This document shows positions 45,838 through 55,287 of a stretch of 64,000 nucleotides of DNA, piece by piece (position 1 is the first letter of the stretch; every line of letters begins with the position of its first letter). A model generated the notes under the pieces. It was not told the DNA's origin. It saw only the letters and a program-made list of their open reading frames with translations, and searched no databases. Origin of the DNA: Breoghania sp. (GTDB taxonomy: Bacteria > Pseudomonadota > Alphaproteobacteria > Rhizobiales > Stappiaceae); the NCBI RefSeq assembly GCF_030066895.1, contig NZ_JASJAV010000002.1:1-64000 (forward strand). Reading direction: 5' to 3'. Position numbers and translations under genes: made by a program.

Positions 45838-45864
45838 CGGCAGGCGCGGAACCCACGCCTGCCG
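45838..45864. terminator. Terminator between yidC and engB
   Basis: The stem CGGCAGGCG / CGCCTGCCG with a 9-base loop is followed on the minus strand by ATTTCTTTT, 35 bases after the yidC stop. An A-run on the other side makes it look bidirectional. Confidence 0.8.
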
Positions 45865-45898
45865 AAAACTGTCGTGACTGATTTGCGCAGCTGCGCCG

Positions 45899-47746
45899 TC
45901 AGCTTTTCTCTGGCGCGTTCTTTTTGCGCTTGAAGGTGCCCGCCACGTTGCCGAACAGATCCACCTCCACGCTCTGACGCCGCATGATGACGTACTGCTG
46001 CAGGATCGAGAGCGTGTTGTTCCAGGCCCAGTAGATGACGAGGCCCGCGGGGAAGGATCCCAGCATGAACGTGAACAGCACTGGCATCCAGTTGAAGATC
46101 ACCTGCTGCGCGGGCTCGGCCGGCGTCGGGTTCATCTTCATCTGGAAGAACATCGTGATGCCCATGATGATGGGCCAGATGCCAATCATAAGGAAGTGCG
46201 GCGCATCCCAGGCCAGGTAGCCGAACAGCGTGAACACCGATGTCGGATCAGGCGCGGACAGATCCTGGATCCAGCCGAAGAACGACGCGTGCCGCATCTC
46301 GATGGTGATGTAGAGCACCTTGTAGAGCGAGAAGAAGACGGGGATCTGGATCACCACAGGCAGACAGCCTGCCAGCGGATTGATCTTCTCCGTCTTGTAC
46401 AGCTCCATCATCGCCTTTTGCTGCTGGACCTTGTCGTCCTTGTAGCGCTCGCGGATCTCCGCCATCTGCGGCTGAACCTTCTTCATCCGGCTCATCGAGA
46501 CGTAGGATTTGTTGGCGAGCGGAAAGAAGATGAGCTTGACGACGACGGTCGCCAGCAGGATCGCGATGCCGAAATTGCCGACCAGTTTGTAGAACCAGTC
46601 GATCATGTGGAACATCGGCTTCGTGATGAAATAGAACCAGCCCCAGTCGATCATCAGATCGAAATTGTGGAGATTGTACTGGTCTTCGTACTTGTTGATG
46701 AGGGCGACTTCCTTGGCGCCGGCGAAGAGGCGCGCCTTGGCCTCCGAAGATCCACCCGCGGGAATGGTGATCGCATCACCCAGGAAGTCGGCCTGATAGC
46801 CGTCGACGCTCGGAATGTAGGAGAAGCGCGGCTGGAAATCGCCGTCCACGGTTTCCGGCAGCAGGGCTGCGGCCCAGTACTTGTCGGTGATGCCGAGCCA
46901 GCCGTCCTTGATCTTGCTGCCGCGGACCGTCTTATCTTCCTTCAGGTCCTTGTATTTGACTTCCTTCAGCCCCTCGTCGCCGAACACGCCGATCAGGCCT
47001 TCGTGAAGGATGTAGAAGCCCGCCGTCTTCGGGGTGCCGTGATGCGAGATCAGACCGTAGGGATAGAGATTCACCGCATTGCCCGTGGTGTTCTCCACGG
47101 ACTGGGTGACGGTGAACATGTAGTCCTTGTCCAGCGCGATCGTGCGATGGAAGACGAGGCCCGCGCCATTTTCCCAGCTCAGCTCCAGTGGATTGTCTTC
47201 CGTCAGCGCGCCGGAATTCGTCTGCGTCCAGACGGTCCGGGAATCGGGAAGCGCGATCTTCGCGGCCGGATCTCCGGCCCAGTCGAATTCGGCGTAATAG
47301 GGATGTTCGCTGCCCGACGGCGAGAATAGCGTGATGGTCGGGCTGCTGTCATCCACCGTCTCATGATATTTCACCAGGTGGATATCGTCGATGCGCGCGC
47401 CGCGCAGGTTGATCGAACCCGACAGGCTTTCCGTCTTGATCTCGACGCGCGGGGTGGCGGCAAGCGCCTGGTCGCGGGTCATCGCGGTGGCGGCCTGGGT
47501 GCCGTTGCCGGCGGCCGGAGCAGGGGCGACGCCCTGGTCGGCGCCTGGCGTGGGTACGACGTAGGCGCTCGGCGCGGTGCTCTGCCCGGCTTCGGGCGCC
47601 GGCTCCTTGGCCGCATCCGCCTGCTGGGCGATTTCCTGCTGCTTGCGCTGTTCCTCGACCCGAGGCTGAACGATCAGCATCTGCCAACCGAGCAGGATCG
47701 CCAAAGAGAGCACGATCGCGATAATGTAATTCTTGTTCTCGAACAT
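45899..47746 (-). CDS. yidC: Membrane protein insertase YidC
   Basis: This essential Sec-associated insertase of the inner membrane is intact at 615 residues. The ATG at 47746 gives MFENKNYIIAIVLSLAILLG, the N-terminal membrane helix. A proline/alanine-rich linker and large periplasmic domain follow, then the conserved core: NFGIAILLATVVVKLIFFPL, MKKVQPQMAEIRERYKDDKV, PVVIQIPVFFSLYKVLYITI and FPAGLVIYWAWNNTLSILQQ. The tail is basic (KRKKNAPEKS). It is the longest lesion-free gene in the window. Confidence 0.97.
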   Translation of the reverse strand: MFENKNYIIAIVLSLAILLGWQMLIVQPRVEEQRKQQEIAQQADAAKEPAPEAGQSTAPSAYVVPTPGADQGVAPAPAAGNGTQAATAMTRDQALAATPRVEIKTESLSGSINLRGARIDDIHLVKYHETVDDSSPTITLFSPSGSEHPYYAEFDWAGDPAAKIALPDSRTVWTQTNSGALTEDNPLELSWENGAGLVFHRTIALDKDYMFTVTQSVENTTGNAVNLYPYGLISHHGTPKTAGFYILHEGLIGVFGDEGLKEVKYKDLKEDKTVRGSKIKDGWLGITDKYWAAALLPETVDGDFQPRFSYIPSVDGYQADFLGDAITIPAGGSSEAKARLFAGAKEVALINKYEDQYNLHNFDLMIDWGWFYFITKPMFHMIDWFYKLVGNFGIAILLATVVVKLIFFPLANKSYVSMSRMKKVQPQMAEIRERYKDDKVQQQKAMMELYKTEKINPLAGCLPVVIQIPVFFSLYKVLYITIEMRHASFFGWIQDLSAPDPTSVFTLFGYLAWDAPHFLMIGIWPIIMGITMFFQMKMNPTPAEPAQQVIFNWMPVLFTFMLGSFPAGLVIYWAWNNTLSILQQYVIMRRQSVEVDLFGNVAGTFKRKKNAPEKS

Positions 47747-47762
47747 GCCTCTGGTCTCACCG

Positions 47763-48227
47763 TTAATCTGGTTTCGCCTTGGGCGTGGTGTTTGACGTGT
47801 CGCGGCGCTCGTGTCCGCGATGATCCGACTTCGGACCGGTCGGTTCTTGGGCGAGGGTTCTGGCGTCCTTATGCACGCAGGCAAAGCCTGCTGCCAAATC
47901 CTTTTTCAAAACTGAAAAGGAAATATCAAGTGCGGCGCGCCGCCCGATGAGGACATAGTCGCAAGCTGGCCTGGTTGCAATCGGCGCGACGTCGCGGATG
48001 GCCGCCCTCAACCTGCGCTTGATACGGTTGCGTTCCACGGCATTGCCCGTCTTTTTGGTGACGGTATAGCCGATGCGCGGCACGTCGCCGCTCCCGCGAT
48101 CGCATAGTGCTTGCAGCACGAAAGCGCGCCGAGCTGTCCGCACACCTTTGGCGACGGCCAGAAACTCGGAGCGCTTTTTCAGCACGGGCATGGAAAATGG
48201 CGGTGCAACCATGGCACTCCGCCTCAT
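47763..48227 (-). CDS. rnpA: Ribonuclease P protein component
   Basis: RnpA binds the RNase P RNA and assists tRNA 5' maturation. The core reads [40 protein letters not shown] and [12 protein letters not shown]; the RNRxKRRLR motif is complete. Possible starts are ATGs at 48227, 48212 and 48191 ([10 protein letters not shown]); homology begins at the last. The C-terminus ([19 protein letters not shown]) is unstructured. It ends 17 bases before yidC. Confidence 0.93.
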   Translation of the reverse strand: MRRSAMVAPPFSMPVLKKRSEFLAVAKGVRTARRAFVLQALCDRGSGDVPRIGYTVTKKTGNAVERNRIKRRLRAAIRDVAPIATRPACDYVLIGRRAALDISFSVLKKDLAAGFACVHKDARTLAQEPTGPKSDHRGHERRDTSNTTPKAKPD

Positions 48228-48370
48228 TCAGGCATTAGGCGGACAGCCGCTTGCGGGCCCTTCGCGCGACGGCGATTGATGACCTGACGGCCGTTCTTCG
48301 TGGCCATACGAGACCGAAAACCGTGGCGATGTTTGCGGACAAGGCGGCTCGACTGATACGTGCGCTTCAT
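48224..48370 (-). CDS. rpmH: 50S ribosomal protein L34, C-terminus altered by a one-base insertion
   Basis: Starts [20 protein letters not shown] at 48370; the family reads MKRTYQPSK, so Pro7 is Ser (TCG for CCG). It continues [18 protein letters not shown], then [11 protein letters not shown] instead of the expected GRKRLSA. Removing one C from the run near 48259 restores GRKRLSA and a stop at 48235. As sequenced it overlaps the rnpA start. L34 is tiny and highly conserved, so this indel is a good test of whether lesions here are real. Confidence 0.88.
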   Translation of the reverse strand: MKRTYQSSRLVRKHRHGFRSRMATKNGRQVINRRRAKGPQAAVRLMPE

Positions 48371-48919
48371 GATTTCCCACCGCGCCGGACGCGGCCCTTG
48401 ATAAATTGACTTTAGACGATCGATGTTCAACTGAGGATGCACCCGGCGCGCTTCGTCAAGCGCATGTTCCACACGGACAGGGGCACGAAACGTGCAAAAC
48501 CGCAACCGGAAAGAACCGGTCCGGGCGACAGGTCTTGATGGAGCGCGCTCGTACGGGCGGCAGCGGCGCAAGTCAACGCAAACGGAAAAGGAACATGAGC
48601 GATGGCAAAGCCGGGATTTGCCCATATTTGCCGTCACACTGTTTCTTTCACCCGTTCACGCCCGTTTGATGACGCAATCTCGGCTCTTCAATTCCGGGTG
48701 AGCGGGGCAGGTTGAGCGCGCATGCGCGCCTCGAGACCTCCACATATCGGGGAAAGGATCATCGGGAAAGGTCCTCGCGGCGCATGCCGTCGCGCTCACG
48801 TGTCCATGGATTGGACTTGCGGGATTGGACTTGCGGCGATTCCCGATAGAATGTTTGAACCCGATGGCACGGGGCCGGTCACCCTCTGACGGGTCGCCGT
48901 GCATGAAACGGGAGCTTCG
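48371..48919. other. Divergent intergenic region rpmH / TVP38 gene
   Basis: About 550 bases without a recognisable gene. It should hold the rpmH-rnpA-yidC promoter close to 48400-48440. The rest shows nothing except a 14-bp tandem duplication at 48808-48835. I see no cluster of DnaA boxes, so there is no evidence for oriC here. Confidence 0.55.
48808..48835. repeat. Perfect 14-bp tandem duplication, intergenic
   Basis: GGATTGGACTTGCG occurs twice head to tail. Same type of event as the coding-region duplications at 17207, 30520 and 60623. Confidence 0.93.
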
Positions 48920-49717
48920 ATGCCGACACGACACCGGGATGCCCCCGCCTCCCAGGCAGAGCCTGTGCCGCAGACGCGCAAGCGGACGCTGAGGCGCTGG
49001 GGGCTGCTTGTCGTTCTGGCGGGCCTGATGGCGGTCGGTTTCGTGCTCGGCTGGCACAAGTACCTCACCTTGTCGGAACTCATCCGTAATCGCGCGCTGC
49101 TGGCGGACATGGTGGAGCAGAACCTCGCTCTGACCGTCACGGTCTATTGTCTCGTTTATGTGGCGGCCGTTGCCCTGTCCTTTCCCGGCGCTTCGTTGCT
49201 GACCATGGCGGGAGGCCTCCTGTTTGGCGCGTTTGCGGGCGGAACGATGACCGACTTTGCCGCCACGCTCGGTGCTGTGATCATCTTTCTTGTCGCCCGC
49301 ACTTCGTTCGGTCACACCTTCAGTGATCGCGCCGGTCCCATGATGAAACGCCTGGCCAAGGGCTTGCGGGAGGATGCGTTCAACTATCTGTTCTTCCTGC
49401 GCCTGACGCCGATCTTCCCGTTCTGGCTGGTCAATGCGGCGCCCGCGCTGGTCAACGTGCCGTTGTGCACCTACACGCTCGCGACCTTCATCGGGATCCT
49501 GCCCGGCACCTATGCCTATGTCTTTCTCGGATCCGACCTCGACAGCCTGATTGCGGCGCAGGAAAAGGCGGATCCGGGATGCGCGGCGCAAGGAACCTGC
49601 CAGATAGATCCTTCCGCCCTGATCACGTGCGAGATGATCGTCGCCCTCGGTCTCGTGTCCCTCATTCCCGTGGGAGCAAAGAAATTGCGGCGTAAACGCT
49701 CGGGAGACGGCGCGTGA
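48920..49717 (+). CDS. TVP38/TMEM64 family (DedA-superfamily-like) inner-membrane protein
   Basis: This intact protein of about 265 residues has an N-terminal basic stretch (RKRTLRRWG) and several membrane helices (LLVVLAGLMAVGFVLGW, LTVTVYCLVYVAAVALSFPG). The family core is FPGASLLTMAGGLLFGAFAG, GAVIIFLVARTSFG, RLTPIFPFWLVNAAPALVNV and FIGILPGTYAYVFLGSDLDS. GGGAG before the ATG at 48920 supports that start. Family members are linked to lipid or envelope homeostasis, without a defined substrate. The stop overlaps the next gene, a flavoprotein; this pairing recurs in many proteobacteria. Confidence 0.88.
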   Translation: MPTRHRDAPASQAEPVPQTRKRTLRRWGLLVVLAGLMAVGFVLGWHKYLTLSELIRNRALLADMVEQNLALTVTVYCLVYVAAVALSFPGASLLTMAGGLLFGAFAGGTMTDFAATLGAVIIFLVARTSFGHTFSDRAGPMMKRLAKGLREDAFNYLFFLRLTPIFPFWLVNAAPALVNVPLCTYTLATFIGILPGTYAYVFLGSDLDSLIAAQEKADPGCAAQGTCQIDPSALITCEMIVALGLVSLIPVGAKKLRRKRSGDGA

Positions 49718-51159
49718 CGATGCAGTTTCTCACACCCGATATCTGTGTCATCGGCGCCGGATCCGGCGGCTTGAGCGTGGCCGCCGCCGCCGCTGTCTTC
49801 GGCGTCGACGTGGTGCTGATCGAGCGGGACAAGATGGGCGGCGATTGTCTCAACTACGGCTGCCTGCCCTCAAAATCGCTCATCGCGGCTGCCGGGCATG
49901 CCCATGCCGTGCGCGCCGGAGCGCCTTTGGGCGTAACAGTGGGCGATCCCGAAATCGATTTTGCGCGTACCCGTGCACATCTGCGCAATGTCATCTCTGC
50001 GATCGCTCCCCATGATTCGGCGGAGCGGTTTGAAGGGTTCGGCGTGACCGTGCTCCAGCAACAGGCCCGGTTCATCGATGCGCGCACCGTGGAGGCAGGG
50101 AACACCCGCGTGCAGGCCCGCCGTTTCGTTCTCGCCACCGGATCCGCCCCCGCCGTGCCTCCTATTCCGGGGCTTGTCGGGTCGGGGGCGATGGGGTGAG
50201 CTATCTCACCAACGAGACGATCTTCGATCTGAGCGAGTGCCCGGATCATCTTGTCATCATCGGCTGCGGCCCCATCGGCATCGAGCTTGCTCAGGTCTAT
50301 CGGCGGCTGGGAGCCGAGGTCACGCTGGTGGAAGCCCAAACCGCCCTGGCGTGCGAGGACAGGGATGCCGCTGCCGTGGTCGTGCGCAGTCTGCGCGCCG
50401 ACGGCGTCACCTTGCATGAAAAGGCCAAGGTCACGCGGGTGGAGTGGGATGCAAGCGGCGTTGCCGTTGTCATCGACACGGATGACGGCGAAAGGCGCCT
50501 TACCGGCTCCCACCTGCTGGTTGCTGTCGGCCGGGCCCCGAATGTCGCCGGTCTCGGGCTTGAGGAGGCCGGGATCAATCATGACCGGCGCGGGATCGAG
50601 GTCGATCGCTCGATGCGCACGTCCAACCGCCGGGTCTATGCCATCGGAGATGTGGCGGGCGGTCTGCAATTCACCCATGCCGCGAATTATCACGCGGGGC
50701 TTGTGGTGCGGGCGATTCTGTTCCGTTTGTCCGTGTGCAATCGACCCGTTCTTGTGCTGCGCTTGACTTAATACCGATCCGGAGCTGGCCCATGTCGGGC
50801 TGAGCGAGAGCGAAGCGCGTGAGCGTCACGGGGAAACGATCAAGGTGTTGCGGGCGTCGTTTGAGGAAAACGACCGGGCCCGGGCCGAAGCGCGCACGGA
50901 TGGCTTCGTCAAGTTGGTGACCGATCGCCGGGGCCGGATTCTCGGCGTCACGATCGTTGGCGACAGGGCGGGCGAGCAGATCGGGCTGTGGTCTCTTGCC
51001 GTATCGAAGCGGCTGAAGGTCTCCGCGATCGCGGGGCTCGTTCTGCCCTATCCGACCCTGTCGGAAACGGGAAAGCGGGCGGCCATTGGCTTTTATTCCT
51101 GCAGTCTGGAAAATCCGTGGGTCCGGCGGCTGGTTCGTTTCCTGCGTATCTTCGGATAA
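49714..51159 (+). pseudogene. MerA-like pyridine nucleotide-disulfide oxidoreductase, two frameshifts
   Basis: FAD-dependent class I oxidoreductase of about 480 codons. VIGAGSGGLSVAAAAAVFG is the FAD dinucleotide fold near residue 12, and GGDCLNYGCLPSKSLI the redox disulfide (CxxxxC) near 44. After a frameshift near 50193 come VIIGCGPIGIELAQVYRRLG (NAD fold) and RRVYAIGDVAGG. After lesions at about 50735-50770 (restored TYTDPELAHVGLSE) comes the dimerisation domain with AIAGLVLPYPTLSE, where dihydrolipoamide dehydrogenases have a catalytic His. The true substrate is unknown. It starts at the GTG at 49714, four bases inside the TVP38 gene. Confidence 0.87.
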
Positions 51160-51200
51160 GGTGTTCTTTCTGTTCACAAGACGTGCGTCTGAAGATCACC

Positions 51201-52730
51201 ATGCCGGAGATGTCCGAAACCTCAAGCCCTGCCGATGCCCCGCGTACGCGCCGGCTCGGCCTGTCCGCCAAGCTTCTGATTCTGAAGGTCAGTTTCGTGA
51301 TGATGAGCAAAGTGCTGATCTTCGTGCCGTTGGTCGCCAATTTCCGCAATAGCTGGGTTTCGGACAAGCTACGCACCGCCGGTGTCGCCGCCGCCGTCCT
51401 GGCGGAATCCGACGTGATCTCTCCCTCTCTCCAGACCCGCTTGCTGCAGGCGACAGGATCCTCCGCCATCGCCCTCAATGACGGCCCGACGCGGCGGCTC
51501 GTCGCCATGTCGACCATGCCGCCGATGGTCGATGAGGTCGTGGACATGAGCACGATGGATACCTCCACCGCCATTCTGCAGGCTTTTGACACCCTGGTGA
51601 ACGGCGCGGGCCGCACGATCCGGATCATCGGCAAGGCCGAGATGGGCATGAGCGGAACGGTCGAGATCGTGATGCCCGAGGCTCCCTTGCGCAATGCGAT
51701 GCTGGGGTTCGCTGGGCGTATTCTGGAATTGTCGCTGATGATCTCGATCATCACCACATCGCTTGTCTACGTCGCTCTGCGCTGGCTCTTCGTGCGCCCC
51801 CTGTAGCGCCTTTCCGCCAACATGGCGCGCTTCGGCGAGGCGCCGGAGGACGCATCCCGGGTGATCACGCCCACCGGCCGGTCCGACGAGATTGGGGAGG
51901 CGGAACAACGCCTCGTGACCATGCAGAAGACCCTTGGTCAGACCCTCAACCAGCAGCGGCGGCTGGCGGATCTGGGGCTCGCGGTCTCCAAGATCAACCA
52001 TAACCTGAGGAACCTGTTTGCCTCCGCCCAGCTCTTCCTGGAGCGACTTGAAACGAGTTCCGATCCGCTTGCCGCGCGTCTTGCGCCGAAGATCGTGTCC
52101 ACGCTGGACCGTGCCGTCGGCTACACCAGCGCGGTTTTCGCCTATGGCCGTGCCCAGGAAGTCCCGCCCTGGCGCCGTCTGGTCCATCTGTCGCGTATCG
52201 TCGACGATGTCGGTCTGGTTCTGGGGTTCGTCGAGCACGGGTCGATCACGTGGGAGAACGGGGTCGCCCGCGGAATGGAGATCGACGCCGATCCCGAGCA
52301 GATCTTCCGCGTCCTGATGAACATCTGCCGCAATGCGGTTCAGGCCCTTCAGGGGGAGTACAACCCGGCCGTGGTCAAGCGTCTGTCGATTGCCGCCGAC
52401 CGGACCGACAGCTTGGTGACGATTCGAATCACGGATACCGGGTCGGGCGTTCCTCCTGCCGCCAAGGTCAATCTCTTCCGCGCCTTCCAGTCCTCCGTCC
52501 GTCCGGGCGGAACCGGGCTCGGTCTTGCGATCGCCGCCGAACTCATCCGCGCCCACGGTGGTGAGATCGCTCTGGAAGAGGAGAGGCCGGGGGCATGCTT
52601 CCGCATCATGTTGCCGGATCGTTCACGCGATCTTTCGACACAAGGGAGCGCTCGCAACGGTGTGCACAAGGCCGGGCAGAACGGTGCAACGCCCGTGGAC
52701 GAAGGGGCACAAAGGACGGAGCGCGGCTGA
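51201..52730 (+). pseudogene. HAMP-domain sensor histidine kinase, one in-frame stop
   Basis: N-terminal membrane helix (LSAKLLILKVSFVMMSKVLI), periplasmic segment, second helix (IISIITTSLVYVALRW-like), then HAMP. TAG at 51804 (FVRPL*RLSANM) falls exactly at the helix-HAMP border, where Gln is expected. Downstream: LADLGLAVSKINHNLRNLFA with the phospho-accepting His, IFRVLMNICRNAVQALQ (N box), ITDTGSGVPP (G1) and GGTGLGLAIAAELIRAHGG (G2). No response regulator is adjacent. About 509 codons; only one lesion. It begins 41 bases after the flavoprotein gene. Confidence 0.88.
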
Positions 52731-52907
52731 CGGAAACGTGTTTCGCGCATTGGATTTCCACAGAAGGGACGGTGAGTTGGCTGTCAAAGCAGATTTCGCA
52801 TTTTGCGCCCTTGCAATCGCGGGGCTTAGGCAGTAGAGGTAGCGCCCTATTCGGGGTCGCTTGAAGCGAGCCGATTCGCAACGACCTGGGCGAACAGCCC
52901 ACGGCAG

Positions 52908-52984
52908 GCGCCGGTAGCTCAGCTGGATAGAGCACCAGACTACGAATCTGGGGGTCAGGGGTTCGAATCCTCTCCGGCGCGCCA
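52908..52984 (+). tRNA. tRNA-Arg, anticodon ACG
   Basis: A 77-base cloverleaf with encoded CCA. The acceptor GCGCCGG pairs with CCGGCGC. The D-arm contains AGCTCAGCTGGATAGAGC. The anticodon arm is CCAGA-CTACGAA-TCTGG with anticodon ACG, and the T-arm contains GGTTCGAATCC. All stems pair perfectly. No integrase or repeated 3' end is seen next to it. Confidence 0.97.
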
Positions 52985-53130
52985 TTCCCCTCGGCAATCC
53001 CACGCACTTTTAAAGACCACACTCGGACCTCGTCTGAGCGGCAGCGGTGTGTCTCCGAATCTTTCCGAAAATCATGACCTTGTCGGATAAGGCCACGCGA
53101 CAGGGACGTCGCTTGTGCGCGCCTGTTCCT

Positions 53131-53883
53131 TCAGCTTTTCACCGACAACTGGATCCGCTCCGCCGCAAAGCGCGTGCGCGCGACCTGGATCGGCGTGCCG
53201 TTCGCATCCACGTTGATAACCGCCGTCACCAGAACCGGCGCATTAGGCGCGATCTGCAGCAACCGTGCTTCTTCCGGTTCTGCGATGCGGGCGGAAATGT
53301 CGGTGTGGGCGCGCGAGTAATCCGTTACGCCGTGTGCGGCCAGAGCCTTGGTTACCGACCCCGTCTCTGCGTAATGCAGCACGAGATCGGGGAAGCGGGC
53401 GGCGGGAAACCAGGCGGTCGAGACGGAGACAGGGATGCCGTCGGCCACATGCAGCGTCTCCAGCCGGTGTAGGACCGCGCCTGCGGGCAGATGCAGCTTG
53501 TCCGTCAGCCAGGGAGCGGTGGTTTCGCGGAAGGAGGCGATCAGCCGTCCTCCCGGTTCGCGCGCCTGGCGCGAAATGATCTTCGGAAACCGAGTGCGAG
53601 ATCCGATCGGATAGCTGATCGGGGTGCTTTCAACGAAGGTGCCCCGGCCCTGGAGCGAGGACACAAGACCCTCATTGGCCAGTTCGCTCACCGCGCGGCG
53701 GATCGTGTGGTGGTTCACGCCGAAACGCTGGGCAAGTTCAGATTCCGCAGGCAGCTTCGCGCCTTGACCCCAGACGCCAGTACGCAGGTCGGTCTTCAGC
53801 CGCTCGGCGATTTGGCGCCACAGCGCCACGCCCGTGCTGCGCTCCATCGAAATATCGCCCGTGCCGTCGTCGCTCAGCATCAT
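53131..53883 (-). CDS. phnF: Phosphonate-operon GntR/HutC-family regulator PhnF
   Basis: Intact 250-residue regulator. GntR-type winged helix: LWRQIAERLKTDLRTGVWGQ, KLPAESELAQRFGVNHHTIR and RAVSELANEGLVSSLQGRGT. The C-terminal UTRA effector domain follows (LHLPAGAVLHRLETLHVADG, ISARIAEPEEARLLQIAPNA). It is divergent from phnG, as PhnF is in most phn operons, and a TTGT-N12-ACAA palindrome lies between them. Confidence 0.93.
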   Translation of the reverse strand: MMLSDDGTGDISMERSTGVALWRQIAERLKTDLRTGVWGQGAKLPAESELAQRFGVNHHTIRRAVSELANEGLVSSLQGRGTFVESTPISYPIGSRTRFPKIISRQAREPGGRLIASFRETTAPWLTDKLHLPAGAVLHRLETLHVADGIPVSVSTAWFPAARFPDLVLHYAETGSVTKALAAHGVTDYSRAHTDISARIAEPEEARLLQIAPNAPVLVTAVINVDANGTPIQVARTRFAAERIQLSVKS

Positions 53884-54018
53884 TGCTGCCGTTCTTACTC
53901 GCCCTGTGTCTTCTTCTGCCGTTTCCGTCGCGAAGCCCAGCCTTCACATAGCCTGCGCGCCGCATTCTGTCATCGCCGCGTCACGTGCATCCGCTAGGAC
54001 TGGGGTCAGAAAATATAC

Positions 54019-54038
54019 TTGTATAGATGACTAGACAA
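54019..54038. promoter_or_regulatory. Candidate PhnF operator
   Basis: TTGTATAGATGACTAGACAA is an imperfect palindrome (14 of 20 positions symmetric: TTGTnTAG...CTAnACAA). The size and composition fit HutC-subfamily GntR operators, and it lies in the phnF-phnG divergent spacer. The assignment to PhnF is inferred from position. Confidence 0.6.
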
Positions 54039-54238
54039 ATAGGATCCGGAACGGATATTCAGCGGATGTGACGCACGGTCCGCGCATCCCGGGATCACGA
54101 GCTGGCAGGGCGCCGGGGCATCGGACCATCGCGCGTCGCAACGGCGGACGATGGCGGGCCGTTGAGACGGTGATGACGGGACTATCGGCGCTTGCGCCCA
54201 GCCGCGGGCTCACGATCACGAGGCAGGAGGTTTTGCCG

Positions 54239-54670
54239 ATGACGCGACAGGAAGCGATGGGCGTTCTGGCCCGCGCAAACCGGGAGGAGTTGCACGACGC
54301 GCTGGATGCCTGGCCCGAGCCGCCGCAATCCGAAGCTCTACGCGGTCCCGAGGCCGGAATGATCATGTTGCGCGGACGCGCGGGCGGCGGCGGTGCGTCG
54401 TTCAATCTCGGCGAAGTGACGATGGCGCGCGCAACCGTCCGGCTGTCGACGGGGGAGGTCGGGTTCTCCTGTGTGCTTGGGCGCGATCTGGAAAAGGCCT
54501 GGCTGGCAGCCCTCTTCGATGCGTTGTGGCAGAGCGAGGCGGAAGCTGTCGATACCCGCCTTCTGGCAGGTATTCGCAACCGGTTGGATGTGGAGGGTCG
54601 GCAGACGGCGGTAGAGACGGCCGCGACTCGCGTCAACTTCTTCACCATGACACGGGGAGAAGACGAATGA
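54239..54670 (+). CDS. phnG: Phosphonate C-P lyase system protein PhnG
   Basis: Subunit of the C-P lyase core complex PhnGHIJ. Starts MTRQEAMGVLARANREELHD behind AGGAGG; an open frame extends upstream but without homology. Contains MIMLRGRAGGGGASFNLGEV, the conserved RATVRLSTGEVGFSCVLGRD and AALFDALWQ. 143 residues, intact. Stop overlaps phnH by ATGA. Confidence 0.94.
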   Translation: MTRQEAMGVLARANREELHDALDAWPEPPQSEALRGPEAGMIMLRGRAGGGGASFNLGEVTMARATVRLSTGEVGFSCVLGRDLEKAWLAALFDALWQSEAEAVDTRLLAGIRNRLDVEGRQTAVETAATRVNFFTMTRGEDE

Positions 54671-55284
54671 CCCTCGAGACCCGCGCCGACACCTTTTCCG
54701 GCGGTTTTCTCCGGCCGGTTTTCGATTCCCAGAGTGTCTTTCGTATCGTGCTCGATGCGCTGGCAAGGCCGGGGCAGGTGAAGCCGCTTGCTGCGCGCAC
54801 CAGCCCGCCGAAACCTCTGCCACCGCTTGCAGTCGACATTACCGCAGCGCTCGCGGATCAGGAAACGTCCGTCTATCTGTGCCCGGCGCTTGCCAAGGCC
54901 AAGACGCCCGCGGGTTGGCTCCGCTTCCAGACCGGGGCGTCCGTGACGGCCAATCCGGCAGAGGCCGATTTCGTCATCGCCGCATCGCCGCAGACCCTGC
55001 CGCCGCTGTCGCAACTGGCGGTGGGTATGCCGGATTATCCCGACCGCTCAGCCACTGTGATCGTTGCCGTGCCCAGTTTCGACGGCGGCTTGCCGGTCAC
55101 CCTGTCCGGCCCCGGCATCAAGAACCAACAGGCTTTTGCACCCGATGGTGTCTCTCTGCCTCTCTGGCAGCAGCTTGTCGCCAATCACGCCCTTTATCCG
55201 CGCGGCATCGACGTGATCTTCGTCTCAGGCGAGGCAATTGCCGGCCTGCCGCGGTCCACGCAAATCGAGATCGGGGAGGCGTAA
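54667..55284 (+). CDS. phnH: Phosphonate C-P lyase system protein PhnH
   Basis: Second subunit of the core complex, 205 residues and intact. FSGGFLRPVFDSQSVFRIVL begins the family domain; LDALARPGQVKPL, DQETSVYLCPAL, VTLSGPGIKNQQAFA and ALYPRGIDVIFVSG follow. Overlaps phnG by four bases and precedes phnI by three. Confidence 0.94.
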   Translation: MTLETRADTFSGGFLRPVFDSQSVFRIVLDALARPGQVKPLAARTSPPKPLPPLAVDITAALADQETSVYLCPALAKAKTPAGWLRFQTGASVTANPAEADFVIAASPQTLPPLSQLAVGMPDYPDRSATVIVAVPSFDGGLPVTLSGPGIKNQQAFAPDGVSLPLWQQLVANHALYPRGIDVIFVSGEAIAGLPRSTQIEIGEA

Positions 55285-55287
55285 TCC

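Noticed and set aside
48371-48919. Replication origin next to rpmH
   Set aside because: No cluster of DnaA boxes, no dnaA or dnaN, and no strong AT-rich unwinding element is visible.
52908-52984. tRNA-Arg as an integration site for a genomic island
   Set aside because: No integrase, no direct repeat of the tRNA 3' end and no change of composition is visible beside it.
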